A DNA stretch of 64,000 nucleotides from positions 1 through 64,000 of the forward strand of contig JBIPLJ010000012.1 of NCBI GenBank assembly GCA_044368415.1. Direction: 5' to 3'. Position 1 is the stretch's first letter. Every line of letters starts with the position of its first letter. The position numbers and the translations under genes were made by a program. Shown piece after piece: positions 10,185-18,303 of the stretch. This DNA comes from UBA4615 sp044368415. Lineage in GTDB: Bacteria > Pseudomonadota > Gammaproteobacteria > Burkholderiales > Burkholderiaceae_E. Below the pieces are notes generated by a model. That model was not told where the DNA came from. It did not search any database and saw only the letters and a program-made list of their open reading frames with translations.

Positions 10185-11282
10185 ATGGCCGGCGGGGCGC
10201 CGATCCGGGCCGTGTGGTTCGACGGCCGCGTGGGCCGCGGCCGCGAGGTGCTGCTCGTCCTCGAGCCGGGTCCGCATGGGCCGACGCTGCTCGTGCACAC
10301 GCTGGAGGGCGGGGCCGCCGTCCCGCAGCGCTTTCCGCACGCCGAGGTCGAGTGGCCTGCTCGATGGAGCGCGCGCCGAGCGCCGCCGCGCCTGGTTGTG
10401 GGCCTCGGCCTGCATGGCAGCATCGAGGTGTCCGACTCCGACGCATGGCAGCGCGCGCTGGCCGCGGCGGGCGCGCGGCCCAGCCTTGCGCAGCGGATGC
10501 AGACCCGTTGGCCGGCGCTCGTCGCCGTGCTCATGGCGGTCGCCCTCGGGCTTTTCGTCGTCATCCGGCACGGCGCGCCGTGGGCCGGTGAGTACTTCAC
10601 CCGCCACATGCCGATCGAGTGGGAGCTCGCGCTGAGCCGCGAGGCGCTGGCGCAGCTCGATGGCGGTCTGCCGCAGCCGAGCCGGGTGCCTGCCGAGCGG
10701 CAGGCGGCGCTGCGCGTCGGCTTCGACGCCCTGCTCGCGAGCATCGACCCCGGCTCCCGGCGCTACGCAGGCTACGCGCCGCGCTATTCGCTGCAGTTCC
10801 GTCGAGGGCTCGGCGCCAATGCCTTCGCGCTGCCCGGCGGTACGGTGGTGCTCACCGACGAGCTGCTCGAGCTCGCCGAGCGACGAGGCTTGCCCCTCGA
10901 CGCCGTGCTGGGCGTGCTCGCCCACGAGATCGGGCATGTCGAGCATCGCCACGGCACTCGTATGCTGATCGAGCAGGGCGTGATGAACGTCGGCATGGGC
11001 CTGGCGCTGGGCGACGTCTCGAGCCTGCTGTCCCTGGGGGGCACGCTGCTGACCGCGCTGACCTACCGGCGTGCGCACGAGTCCGAGGCCGACTGCTTCG
11101 CCCTCGCGCTGATGGCACGCGCGCGTGTTCCGACCCCGCCCATGGGCGAGCTGCTGCAGGCGCTGTCGGCGAAGGGCGGCGGGGACGCGGGCGGACTGCC
11201 ATCGTGGCTCGGCAGCCATCCGCCGACACCGGAGCGTGTGCGCAGGCTGGCTGCGGGGGCGTCGGGCAGCTGCGACCCCTGA
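10185..11282 (+). CDS. M48 family metallopeptidase
   Basis: The 365-residue protein has a cytoplasmic N-terminal region (about 1-105), one membrane helix (111-127) and an M48 zinc protease domain facing the periplasm. The zinc-binding HEIGH sits at 247-251 and the third ligand region at ESEAD, 299-303. LPGGTVVLTDELLEL precedes the site as in BepA/YcaL-like enzymes. M48 peptidases of this type take part in envelope protein quality control. The start four bases after the DUF898 stop shows translational coupling. The long N-terminal soluble part before the membrane helix is characteristic of the DUF898-linked subgroup. The substrate is unknown. Confidence 0.85.
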   Translation: MAGGAPIRAVWFDGRVGRGREVLLVLEPGPHGPTLLVHTLEGGAAVPQRFPHAEVEWPARWSARRAPPRLVVGLGLHGSIEVSDSDAWQRALAAAGARPSLAQRMQTRWPALVAVLMAVALGLFVVIRHGAPWAGEYFTRHMPIEWELALSREALAQLDGGLPQPSRVPAERQAALRVGFDALLASIDPGSRRYAGYAPRYSLQFRRGLGANAFALPGGTVVLTDELLELAERRGLPLDAVLGVLAHEIGHVEHRHGTRMLIEQGVMNVGMGLALGDVSSLLSLGGTLLTALTYRRAHESEADCFALALMARARVPTPPMGELLQALSAKGGGDAGGLPSWLGSHPPTPERVRRLAAGASGSCDP

Positions 11283-11299
11283 GGCCGCTCGCGCCGGCT

Positions 11300-11419
11300 G
11301 CGCGCCGGCTGCGCGCTTCCAGAGCGGCAGCCCGAGCCGTCGGCCGCGCAGATCCCAGAGCGCGGTGTCGATCGCGGCGAGCGCGAGCGCGTTGAGGGCG
11401 CCCAACGCGCTCGCGTGGG
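11300..11419 (-). pseudogene. mandelate racemase/enolase superfamily fragment
   Basis: Reading the minus strand after the acetyltransferase stop gives ALNALALAAIDTALWDLRGR followed by RLGLPLWK. This is the conserved junction of the N-terminal capping domain in mandelate-racemase/muconate-lactonising enzymes (AIDxALWDLxGRxxGLPL). Nothing else of that protein remains on either side: no start codon, no barrel and no catalytic lysines. It is a short relic of an enolase-superfamily dehydratase or racemase. Confidence 0.6.
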
Positions 11420-11986
11420 CTAGCGCCCGGTGCCGCCCGGGCCGCCCCGCCCAGGTTCCTGATCGCCCGCGTCGAGCCGCCGCCACATCGACGCCTTCGT
11501 CACGAAGGCCTCGCCGACGCGTACCGCCATCGGCTCGAGGCCGATGCGCACGAAGCCGCAGCGCGCATAAAGCCGTTCGGCGGCACCGTTGCCGTCGGTG
11601 ACGGTGAGCGTCATCGAGAGCGCGCCCGCGGCGCGCGCGTCGGCGAGCACGGCATCCACCAGCGCGCGGCCCGCGCCGCGGCCGCGCGCCACCGCGAGCA
11701 CCGCCATGCCGAACAGCTCGGCCCGGTGCTCGACCTTCGCGCGCTCGCCGCGCGACCAGCCTGCCGCACCGAGCAGCGTGCCGCCGTCGAACGCGCCGAA
11801 CACCCGCTGTGCGACCGCGTCGCCCGGTGCAAGTCGCCAGGCCCACCAGTCGGTCGGCTGCACGGCCCGCTCCTCGGCTGACGAGGTGAACGCATCCGGG
11901 TGCTCGCGGTAGGCGTCGAGCATCAGCGCCCGGTAGGCGGTTGCGTCATCGGGTACGAGGCGGCGAACGAGCGGGGCGTGCGTCAT
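11420..11986 (-). CDS. GNAT family N-acetyltransferase
   Basis: The 188-residue protein is a GCN5-related acetyltransferase. The acetyl-CoA pyrophosphate loop reads RGRGAG at 101-106, followed by ALVDAVLADARAAG. The later NGAAERLYARCGF is the typical C-terminal motif where the tyrosine may act as acid. The ATG at 11986 is preferred because the longer frame to 12103 overlaps the aminotransferase end and lacks homology-like sequence. Acceptor substrate is unknown; candidates are small amines, antibiotics or protein N-termini. Confidence 0.85.
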   Translation of the reverse strand: MTHAPLVRRLVPDDATAYRALMLDAYREHPDAFTSSAEERAVQPTDWWAWRLAPGDAVAQRVFGAFDGGTLLGAAGWSRGERAKVEHRAELFGMAVLAVARGRGAGRALVDAVLADARAAGALSMTLTVTDGNGAAERLYARCGFVRIGLEPMAVRVGEAFVTKASMWRRLDAGDQEPGRGGPGGTGR

Positions 11987-12035
11987 GACACGGTCGGTGC
12001 TCAGGGGGCCAGAAGCGTCCAGGACCCCGGTCTGC

Positions 12036-13214
12036 TCAAGCGCGGTACCAGTCCCGCACGGCGGCGACGAAGCGTTGTACGCCCTCGGCGACGGTGGCCG
12101 CATCGAGCGCGCCGTACGACAGCCGCTGGTAGTTCGCCGAGGCAGTGTCGGTCAGGCCGAACGCGAAGCCCGGGATCGTCGCGACCTTGTGGCGCTCGAC
12201 CATCGCGCGGTTGAAGGCGAGCGCGTCCGGCGTGCCGGGCAGCCTCATCAGCACGTAGAACGCGCCCTCGGTCCGCGGGAAGGACACCAGGTCGCCGAGC
12301 CCGTCGAGCGCCTCGTGCACTGCGGTGCGCACCCGCGCGAGCTCGGCGATGCGCGGCGCGACGATGCCACGGCCCATCCGGAGCGCCTCGGCCGCCAGCA
12401 GCTGCGAGACCACCGGCGCGCAGATCAGGTTGGTGTCCTGGACTTTGTTCATCGCGTCCGACAGGGCGAGCGGATAGACGGCGTAGCCGATCCGCCAGCT
12501 CGCCATGCCGTGGCTCTTGGAGAACGAGCGAAAGGTGAGCGTGTGCGCCTGCGCGCCCGGGATCGAGGCCGGTGCGAAGTGCCGTGCCGCGCCGTAGACG
12601 AAGGGCTCGTAGGCCTCGTCGGCAAAGTGGTAGAGCCCGTGCGCGGCGGCGAGCGCGTTGACCCGGCGCAGGTCCGACTCGGGGTAGACCGCACCGGTCG
12701 GGTTGTTCGGCGACACCGTGACGATGGCCCGGGTGCGCGGCCCGATGGCCCGCTCGATCGCGTCGACGTCGAGCTGCCAGTCCTCGCGGACCGGCACCGG
12801 CACCGGCACACAACCACACATCCGGACCGCCATCTCCTGGTTGAAGTAGTACGGCATCGGCAGGATAAATTCGTCGCCCGGATCTGCCACCGCGAGCACC
12901 GCGTTGAGGAAGGCGCTGTTGCTGCCGGCCGTGACCATGATCTCGCTGCGGCCCGCGATCTCGATGCCGTGGTCGGCGCGCAGCGTCTCAGCGATCGCAC
13001 ACACCAGCGGCTCGATGCCGGTCACCGCCTGGTACTTGTTGAGCGCCGCGTCGGCCATCAGCGCCGGCAGTGCGGCGACCGCCTCGGGCGGCGGCCCGTA
13101 GCTGACGACGCCCTGGCCGAGCGAGATGGTGCCGGGGGTGGCGCGGACCATCGCGGCGATGGTCGGGATGATCGGCGTGTCGACACGCTCTATCCGGGCG
13201 GAGGCGATCTTCAT
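12036..13214 (-). CDS. pyridoxal phosphate-dependent aminotransferase, class I/II
   Basis: The 392-residue enzyme has a fold-type I aminotransferase layout: SPNNPTG at 168-174, DEAYE at 199-203, the PLP lysine K233 in SFSKSHGMASWRIGY, and R241 for the substrate carboxylate. It most resembles aspartate/aromatic-type aminotransferases. It is the last gene of the minus-strand run idnD-like, dctP, dctQ, dctM. Its placement downstream of a sugar-acid uptake system is unusual; it could aminate a keto acid product, or belong to a separate unit because a GC-rich hairpin separates it from dctM. The ATG at 13214 fits homologous starts. Confidence 0.85.
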   Translation of the reverse strand: MKIASARIERVDTPIIPTIAAMVRATPGTISLGQGVVSYGPPPEAVAALPALMADAALNKYQAVTGIEPLVCAIAETLRADHGIEIAGRSEIMVTAGSNSAFLNAVLAVADPGDEFILPMPYYFNQEMAVRMCGCVPVPVPVREDWQLDVDAIERAIGPRTRAIVTVSPNNPTGAVYPESDLRRVNALAAAHGLYHFADEAYEPFVYGAARHFAPASIPGAQAHTLTFRSFSKSHGMASWRIGYAVYPLALSDAMNKVQDTNLICAPVVSQLLAAEALRMGRGIVAPRIAELARVRTAVHEALDGLGDLVSFPRTEGAFYVLMRLPGTPDALAFNRAMVERHKVATIPGFAFGLTDTASANYQRLSYGALDAATVAEGVQRFVAAVRDWYRA

Positions 13215-13235
13215 ACGGAGATGGTAGCCGATGGG

Positions 13236-13264
13236 CCGCGACCCGGCCCCGGGCCCGGTCGCGG
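13236..13264 (-). other. GC-rich intercistronic hairpin
   Basis: CCGCGACC (13236-13243) pairs with GGTCGCGG (13257-13264), and the enclosed 13 bases are almost all G and C. It lies between the dctM stop and the aminotransferase start. No T-run follows on the minus strand, so it is more likely an mRNA-stabilising or processing element than an intrinsic terminator. Confidence 0.4.
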
Positions 13265-13272
13265 TGTGCCGA

Positions 13273-14679
13273 TCAGGGATAGAGCAGCTTCGGTAGCCAG
13301 AGCACCACTTCGGGCACAAACGTGATGATGATCAGCGTCGCGAACAGCGGCACCATCCAGGGCAGCACCGCCTTCACCGTCGCCTCGAAGCCCAGCCTGG
13401 ACACCTTCGCCAGCACGAACAGCACCATCCCCACCGGCGGTGTCAGCAGTCCGATCATCAGGTTCAGCACCATGATCAGTCCGAAGTGGATCGGATCGAT
13501 GCCGAGCTTGATCGCGATCGGCAGCAGCACCGGCACCAGGATCGTGATTGCCGCGATCGTCTCCATGAAGCAGCCGACGAACAGCAGGAACAGGTTCAGC
13601 AGGATCAGGAACACCCACTTTTCGTTCGTGATCGACAGCACCCAGCGGGCGATCTCGTCGGTCACTTGAGTGGTGGTCAGCACCCAGGCGAAGATCGATG
13701 CCGCGGCGACGATGAAGAGCACCGAGGCGGTGGTCTCGATCGTCTCCATGCTGATCTTCACCAGCATCCGCAGGCTGAGCGTGCGGTACCAGACGAAGCC
13801 GAGGAACAGCGCCCAGGCGACCGCCGCGACGGCCGCCTCGGTCGGCGTGAACAGACCCGAGGACATGCCGCCGATCAGGATGACCGGCGTGAGCAGCGCC
13901 ATGAAGGCCTCGAACTTGAAGACCTTGTCGGCGATCAGCACCGCGAGCAGCGGAATGCCGAACTTCACGCTGCCGCCGAGCGACTCGTTGCCCCACAACA
14001 CATAGAGCACAGCCGCCGCGACAACGATCGCGGCGAGTTCGCCGAACGCGCGACCCATCCGCGGCCACGAGAAGGCGATGTCCGCGCCGTAGTTCCGCAC
14101 GTGTGCGTAGTAGGCCACCATGCCCATCATGAACAGCGCCATGATCGCACCCGGCACGAACCCGGCGGCGAACAGCTTGCCGATCGAGGTGTTGGCCTGC
14201 ACGCCGTAGATCACCATCGGCAGCGAGGGCGGGATGATCGGCCCGAGGGTCGACGACGCGGCGGTGATGCCGACCGCGAACTCGACCGGGTAGCCGTGAT
14301 CCTTCATCGCCTTGATCTCGATGGTACCGAGGCCACCCGCATCCGCGACCGCGGTGCCCGACATGCCCGCGAACACGACCGAGCCGACCACGTTGACATG
14401 GCCCAGCCCGCCCTTGAGCCAGCCGACGAGCGCGAGCGCGAAGTTGTAGATCCGGTTGGTGATGCCGGCCGAATTCATCAGGTTGCCGGCGTAGATGAAG
14501 AACGGCACCGCAAGCAGCGGGAACGAATCGACGCCGCCGACCATCCGGTGGATGACCGTGAGCGGCGGGATGTTGCCCGACAGCCAGATGTACACCAGCG
14601 AGCCGATGCACATCGCCATGGCGATCGGGATGCCAGCGGTCAGCGCAGCCAGGAACGAGGTGAAGAGGATCGAGTTCAT
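13273..14679 (-). CDS. dctM: TRAP transporter large permease (DctM)
   Basis: The 468-residue integral membrane protein has the DctM pattern of about 12 hydrophobic helices. Family segments include SFPLLAVPFFIYAGNLMNSAGI, GTAVADAGGLGTIEIKAMKD, and ASSTLGPIIPPSLPMVIYGV in the first half, and LLTPPVGMVLFVLAKVS near the end. DctM forms the sodium-coupled channel of TRAP transporters. The gene follows dctQ after 15 bases and shares its transcript. Together with dctP, the idnD-like dehydrogenase and the divergent dehydratase genes, the likely cargo is a sugar acid. Confidence 0.93.
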   Translation of the reverse strand: MNSILFTSFLAALTAGIPIAMAMCIGSLVYIWLSGNIPPLTVIHRMVGGVDSFPLLAVPFFIYAGNLMNSAGITNRIYNFALALVGWLKGGLGHVNVVGSVVFAGMSGTAVADAGGLGTIEIKAMKDHGYPVEFAVGITAASSTLGPIIPPSLPMVIYGVQANTSIGKLFAAGFVPGAIMALFMMGMVAYYAHVRNYGADIAFSWPRMGRAFGELAAIVVAAAVLYVLWGNESLGGSVKFGIPLLAVLIADKVFKFEAFMALLTPVILIGGMSSGLFTPTEAAVAAVAWALFLGFVWYRTLSLRMLVKISMETIETTASVLFIVAAASIFAWVLTTTQVTDEIARWVLSITNEKWVFLILLNLFLLFVGCFMETIAAITILVPVLLPIAIKLGIDPIHFGLIMVLNLMIGLLTPPVGMVLFVLAKVSRLGFEATVKAVLPWMVPLFATLIIITFVPEVVLWLPKLLYP

Positions 14680-14694
14680 GGTGGGTGTGCGCCT

Positions 14695-15315
14695 TCAGTC
14701 CTCGGTCTCGCCCGGCCGCTCGAGCAGGCTCCAGCCGCGCCGCGTGTGGCGCAGCGCGACCTGCACCGCGCGAAAGGTCATCATCGCGAAGCCGAGCGTG
14801 ACCGCCCCGTAGATCCACTTCATCGACAGGTCGACGACGGTCATGTTCAGGTTGGCCATCTTCGGCATCAGCTCGATCGACAGCCAGGTCGCGTAGCCGA
14901 GGAACGCGATCCGCACTACATCGACCGCAGTCGACATCACACGTGCGACCGCTGGCGACATCCAGCGGTAGATGAACTCGACGTGGATGTGGTTGTTGCG
15001 CCGGACCGCCATCGACGAGCCGATGAAGGTCACGACGATCAGCAGGTAGCGCGCGATCTCCTCGGTCCAGGCGGCCGAGTCGTCGAGCACGTAGCGCGTG
15101 AAGAACTGGTAGAAGACCGTCAGCGCGAGCACCCAGAAGACGGCGAGCGTCAGCCAGTCCTCCCACTTGTAGCCCGACAGGTCGATCGGCGCATCGGTCG
15201 CATGGAAGCGGCCGGACTCGTCGAGCACGGCCTCGCCGCCGAACGGATCGTCGTCGGCGGGGAGGGCGGCCTTGGGAGGGGCGTTCATGGCGTGCGGCTC
15301 GAGTGAGGTGTTCAT
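14695..15315 (-). CDS. dctQ: TRAP transporter small permease (DctQ)
   Basis: The protein has four transmembrane helices after a polar N-terminus of about 55 residues. The DctQ motif is WTEEIARYLLIVVTFIGSSMAVRRNNHIHVEF. DctQ supports the DctM channel. The start is uncertain: ATG 15315 gives 206 residues, ATG 15288 gives 197, and neither has a clear ribosome binding site, which may mean weak translation relative to dctP. A terminator-like hairpin precedes the gene. The N-terminal tail is longer than usual for the family. Confidence 0.88.
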   Translation of the reverse strand: MNTSLEPHAMNAPPKAALPADDDPFGGEAVLDESGRFHATDAPIDLSGYKWEDWLTLAVFWVLALTVFYQFFTRYVLDDSAAWTEEIARYLLIVVTFIGSSMAVRRNNHIHVEFIYRWMSPAVARVMSTAVDVVRIAFLGYATWLSIELMPKMANLNMTVVDLSMKWIYGAVTLGFAMMTFRAVQVALRHTRRGWSLLERPGETED

Positions 15316-15339
15316 GTGACGGAGACCGGAGCTCGGACA

Positions 15340-15367
15340 CAAAAGAGCCGGCGCTCGGGCCGGCTCT
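15340..15367 (-). terminator. hairpin plus T-run between dctP and dctQ
   Basis: AGAGCCGGC (15344-15352) and GCCGGCTCT (15359-15367) form a perfect 9-bp stem with a 6-base loop. Read on the minus strand, the stem is followed by TTTTGTG. It lies in the 79-base gap after the dctP stop. This would end part of the transcription and give more binding protein than permease. Confidence 0.65.
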
Positions 15368-15394
15368 CTCGCTGCATCGGGCGAGCCCGGCGCG

Positions 15395-16366
15395 TCACTT
15401 CAGGGCGACGATTCGGTCGTAGTCCTTGCGGTCATAGCCGAGCTGCTCGGGCGTGAAGTTCTTCAGCACCGCGTCGACAAAGCTCTGACGATTCACCTGG
15501 ACGATGTTGATGCCCTTCTTCTTGAACTCGTCGATCAGCTCCGCCTCGCGCTTGACGATCTGAGCGGTGCCCCGCGCAGCGGCTTCCTGGGTGACGTCCA
15601 TGAAGATCTTCTTCTCGGCGTCGGTGAGCTTGGTCCACACGTGCGGGGCGATCTGGGTCACCACGCCGTCGACGATGTGGCCGGTCAGCATGATGTGCTT
15701 CTGCACCTCGAAGAACTTCTTCGCCTCGATCGTGGTCAGCGGGTTCTCCTGCGCCTCGACCGTGCCGTTCTGCAGCGCGAGGTAGACCTCGGCGAAGGCG
15801 ATCGGCGTCGGGTTCGCCGCGCAGGACTTCGGCGTCGCCATGTAGGCGGGCACGTCCGGCACGCGGATCTTCAAGCCCTTCATGCCGGCGCAGTCGTTGA
15901 AGGCGCGGTTCGAGGTGGTGTGACGCGCTCCGTAGTAGGTGTACGCGGTCATCACGATGCCGGTCTTCTGGCGGTAGCCCTCAGCAAGTTCCTTGAAGAC
16001 CTCGCTCTTGGCGTAGGCGGCCTGGTGGGCGGCGTCGCGGAAGATGAACGGGTAGTAGGCGACGCCCACTCGCGGGAAGCTGCGGGCCGCGAACGACGGG
16101 CCGCTGATGATCATGTCGACCGTGCCCAGGGACAGGCCCTGGTTGATGTCGGTCTCCTTGCCGAGCGAGGAAGCCGGGAAGACCTGGATGTCGTACTTGC
16201 CGTTGGTGCGCTTCTTGATCTCCTCGGCGGCCCACACCGACTCGGTGTGGTACGGCTCGGAGGCCTCGTAGACGTGGGCCCACTTGAGCTTGGTCTGGGC
16301 CAGGGCGGGGGCGGCCGGCAGCGCCAGGGCGACGGCCGCGGTCAACATCGTCGCGATCAGTTTCAT
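15395..16366 (-). CDS. dctP: TRAP transporter solute-binding protein (DctP)
   Basis: The 323-residue periplasmic protein has a Sec signal peptide ending A-L-A/Q near residue 23. The mature part matches DctP: LKWAHVYEASEPYHTESVWA at the start, the basic ligand-binding region KGLKIRVPDVPAYMATPKSC, and GTVEAQENPLTTIEAKKFFEV. In the family the arginine of the KIRVP segment binds the ligand carboxylate. Together with DctQM it imports an organic or sugar acid. It is the second gene of the idnD-like operon, 44 bases downstream of that dehydrogenase. Confidence 0.93.
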   Translation of the reverse strand: MKLIATMLTAAVALALPAAPALAQTKLKWAHVYEASEPYHTESVWAAEEIKKRTNGKYDIQVFPASSLGKETDINQGLSLGTVDMIISGPSFAARSFPRVGVAYYPFIFRDAAHQAAYAKSEVFKELAEGYRQKTGIVMTAYTYYGARHTTSNRAFNDCAGMKGLKIRVPDVPAYMATPKSCAANPTPIAFAEVYLALQNGTVEAQENPLTTIEAKKFFEVQKHIMLTGHIVDGVVTQIAPHVWTKLTDAEKKIFMDVTQEAAARGTAQIVKREAELIDEFKKKGINIVQVNRQSFVDAVLKNFTPEQLGYDRKDYDRIVALK

Positions 16367-16410
16367 GTCATCTCCTCGTCGATACGGGGTTGAAACGGAA
16401 CCGTATGGGC

Positions 16411-17457
16411 TCAGGCTTCGGTCGGGCCGAGCTGGACCTTCATGCTGACCGTCTTGTCGCGCGCGAGGGTGATCGCATGGACCGCATCGGTCAGGGGAAA
16501 CACGCCCGAGAGCACCGGACGGACGTCGACGCGGCGCTCGGCGATCGAGCGGACCGCGTGATCGAACACGTTGGCAAAGCGGAACGAGCCGCGCAGCTCG
16601 AGCTCGCGCGCCATGATCTGGTTGGCCAGCAGGTGAATACCGTCGGGCGGCAGGGTGCCGACCTGGACGATGATGCCGCCGCGGCGCACCGTCTCGATGC
16701 AGGTGGCGAGCGCGGCGGGCGCGCCGGACACTTCGAAGGCGACGTCGGGCTCGCCGCCGATCAGGTCAACGAGGCGGCCGTCCTTCGGCAACTGGTCGGT
16801 GCGCACGGTCACGTCGGCGCCGACCTGGCGGGCGACCTCCAGCGGGTGGTCGACCACGTCGGTGATCGCGACATGCGTGGCACCGGCGAGCCTGACCGCG
16901 AGCGTCATCATGCAGCCAATGGTGCCCGAGCCGGTGATCAGCACGCGCTTGCCGAGCAGGTTGCCGGCGCGGTGCGCTGAGTGCAGCGCGATCGACAGCG
17001 GCTCGGACATCGCGATCTCGGCGAGCGACACGCCGCTCGAGACCGGCACACATTGAGCCTCGGGCATCAGGAAAAACTCGCGGAAGATGCCGTGCATGTG
17101 GGGGAACACGCTCGCGCTGCCGAGGAAGCGCATGTTCGAGCACAGGTTCTCGCGGCCCTCGCGGCAGCCCGGGCATTGGCCGCAGGCCTTGGAGGGGTTC
17201 ACCGCGATGCGGTCGCCTGACTTGACTCGGCGAACGCCGGCGCCGACGGCGGCGACCACGCCCGAGGCCTCGTGGCCGGGGACCAGCGGCTCGCGGATCA
17301 CGAAGCTGCCGTTGCGGCCGTGGAAGTAGTAGTGCATGTCCGAGCCGCAGATGCCGGCGGCGCCCAGGCGTACCAGCACCTCTCCGGGTCCGGGCTGCGG
17401 CGTCGGCACGTCGACGACCCGCAGGTCTTCGGCGCCATGTACCTGGCATTCCAGCAT
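16411..17457 (-). CDS. zinc-dependent alcohol dehydrogenase, L-idonate 5-dehydrogenase type
   Basis: The 348-residue medium-chain dehydrogenase has the catalytic zinc ligands C37 (GICGSD), H61 and E62 (GHE). The four structural-zinc cysteines are C92, C95, C98 and C106. The Rossmann motif is GSGTIG near residue 175. It most resembles L-idonate 5-dehydrogenase, which interconverts L-idonate and 5-keto-D-gluconate with NAD(P)+. It is first in the leftward operon with the TRAP transporter and diverges from the GntR regulator over a 96-base region. A different polyol or uronate substrate cannot be excluded. Confidence 0.82.
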   Translation of the reverse strand: MLECQVHGAEDLRVVDVPTPQPGPGEVLVRLGAAGICGSDMHYYFHGRNGSFVIREPLVPGHEASGVVAAVGAGVRRVKSGDRIAVNPSKACGQCPGCREGRENLCSNMRFLGSASVFPHMHGIFREFFLMPEAQCVPVSSGVSLAEIAMSEPLSIALHSAHRAGNLLGKRVLITGSGTIGCMMTLAVRLAGATHVAITDVVDHPLEVARQVGADVTVRTDQLPKDGRLVDLIGGEPDVAFEVSGAPAALATCIETVRRGGIIVQVGTLPPDGIHLLANQIMARELELRGSFRFANVFDHAVRSIAERRVDVRPVLSGVFPLTDAVHAITLARDKTVSMKVQLGPTEA

Positions 17458-17543
17458 CGTGTCTCCTCACCCTCTAGGGAAACCTGAAGGTACCGCAGGT
17501 TGCGCGGCGCGCCCACCCGACGGCGTTCCGCTCATCGCGGTAC

Positions 17544-17557
17544 ACTAGTATACATGT
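17544..17557. promoter_or_regulatory. candidate GntR operator over the regulator start
   Basis: ACTAGTATACATGT is centred on the perfect palindrome GTATAC and overlaps the ATG of the GntR gene. Its outer AC/GT arms also match. FCD-type GntR regulators of hexuronate metabolism such as UxuR bind sites built on GGTATACC. Its position inside the divergent promoter region suits autoregulation and control of the idnD-like operon. Confidence 0.45.
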
Positions 17558-18303
17558 CCCGATCGCCGCGAGTCCCCGGTTTCGCGCCCAGAGCGCCTTC
17601 GCTGGTCCCGTCGCTCTACCGCGACCTGCGCGAGCGCATCGTCTCGGTCGCGCTGCCCCCCGGCGAGGCGGTTTCCGAGGCCCGGATCGCCGAGGGCTAT
17701 GGGGTGTCGCGCACGCCGGTGCGCGAGGCGTTCAAGCGGCTCGCCGAGGACGGCTTCCTGGAGGTGGTGCCGCAGGTCGGCACCTTCGTCGCGCGGATCG
17801 ACCTGCGGCTGGTTCGCGACAGCCACTTCGTGCGCGAGACGCTCGAGTGCCGCATCGTCAAGCTCGCCGCCGCGCGGATCGACGCCGCGCACCGCGCGCT
17901 GCTGCGCGACAACATGGTCCGCCAGCGGCGCGCGCTCGCCGCCCACGACGCCGCCGGCTTCTTTGCGGTCGACGAGGCGATGCACGAGCTGCTCGCCGCG
18001 ATCGCCGGCCACCGCAGCGCCTGGCAGGTCATCCATTCGGCCAAGGCGCAGCTCGACCGAGTGCGTCACCTGTCACTGCAGCGCGCGGGCCGCTCGAAGC
18101 TGCGCATGGCTGAGCACAAGGCGATCACCGACCGCGTCATCGCTGGCGACGGCGCGGGTGCCGCACAGGCGATGCAGGCGCATCTCGGGACGATCTTCGA
18201 TGCGATCGCCAACATCGCCGCCGAGAACGACCAGTACTTCACCGACTCCGATTCCGGCGCTGATGCCGGCGCCGCACCGACGCCTGCCGAGGACTCCGCA
18301 TGA
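17554..18303 (+). CDS. GntR family transcriptional regulator (FCD type)
   Basis: The 249-residue regulator has an N-terminal winged helix (about residues 22-85) with GEAVSEARIAEGYGVSRTPV followed by REAFKRLAEDGFLEVVPQVG. A C-terminal all-helical FCD ligand domain follows (about 95-230). The metal-binding histidines are expected in DEAMHELLAAIAGH and AEHKAITDRVIAGD, both present. The ATG at 17554 fits family starts. It overlaps the dehydratase gene by four bases (ATGA) and diverges from the transporter operon. It is therefore the obvious regulator of the module, probably a repressor released by a pathway sugar acid. Confidence 0.9.
   Translation: MSRSPRVPGFAPRAPSLVPSLYRDLRERIVSVALPPGEAVSEARIAEGYGVSRTPVREAFKRLAEDGFLEVVPQVGTFVARIDLRLVRDSHFVRETLECRIVKLAAARIDAAHRALLRDNMVRQRRALAAHDAAGFFAVDEAMHELLAAIAGHRSAWQVIHSAKAQLDRVRHLSLQRAGRSKLRMAEHKAITDRVIAGDGAGAAQAMQAHLGTIFDAIANIAAENDQYFTDSDSGADAGAAPTPAEDSA

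Noticed and set aside
8624..10744. A 706-codon minus-strand frame opposite the DUF898 and M48 genes.
   Set aside because: Rich in Arg, His, Gln and Asp with no motif; the plus-strand genes are well supported.
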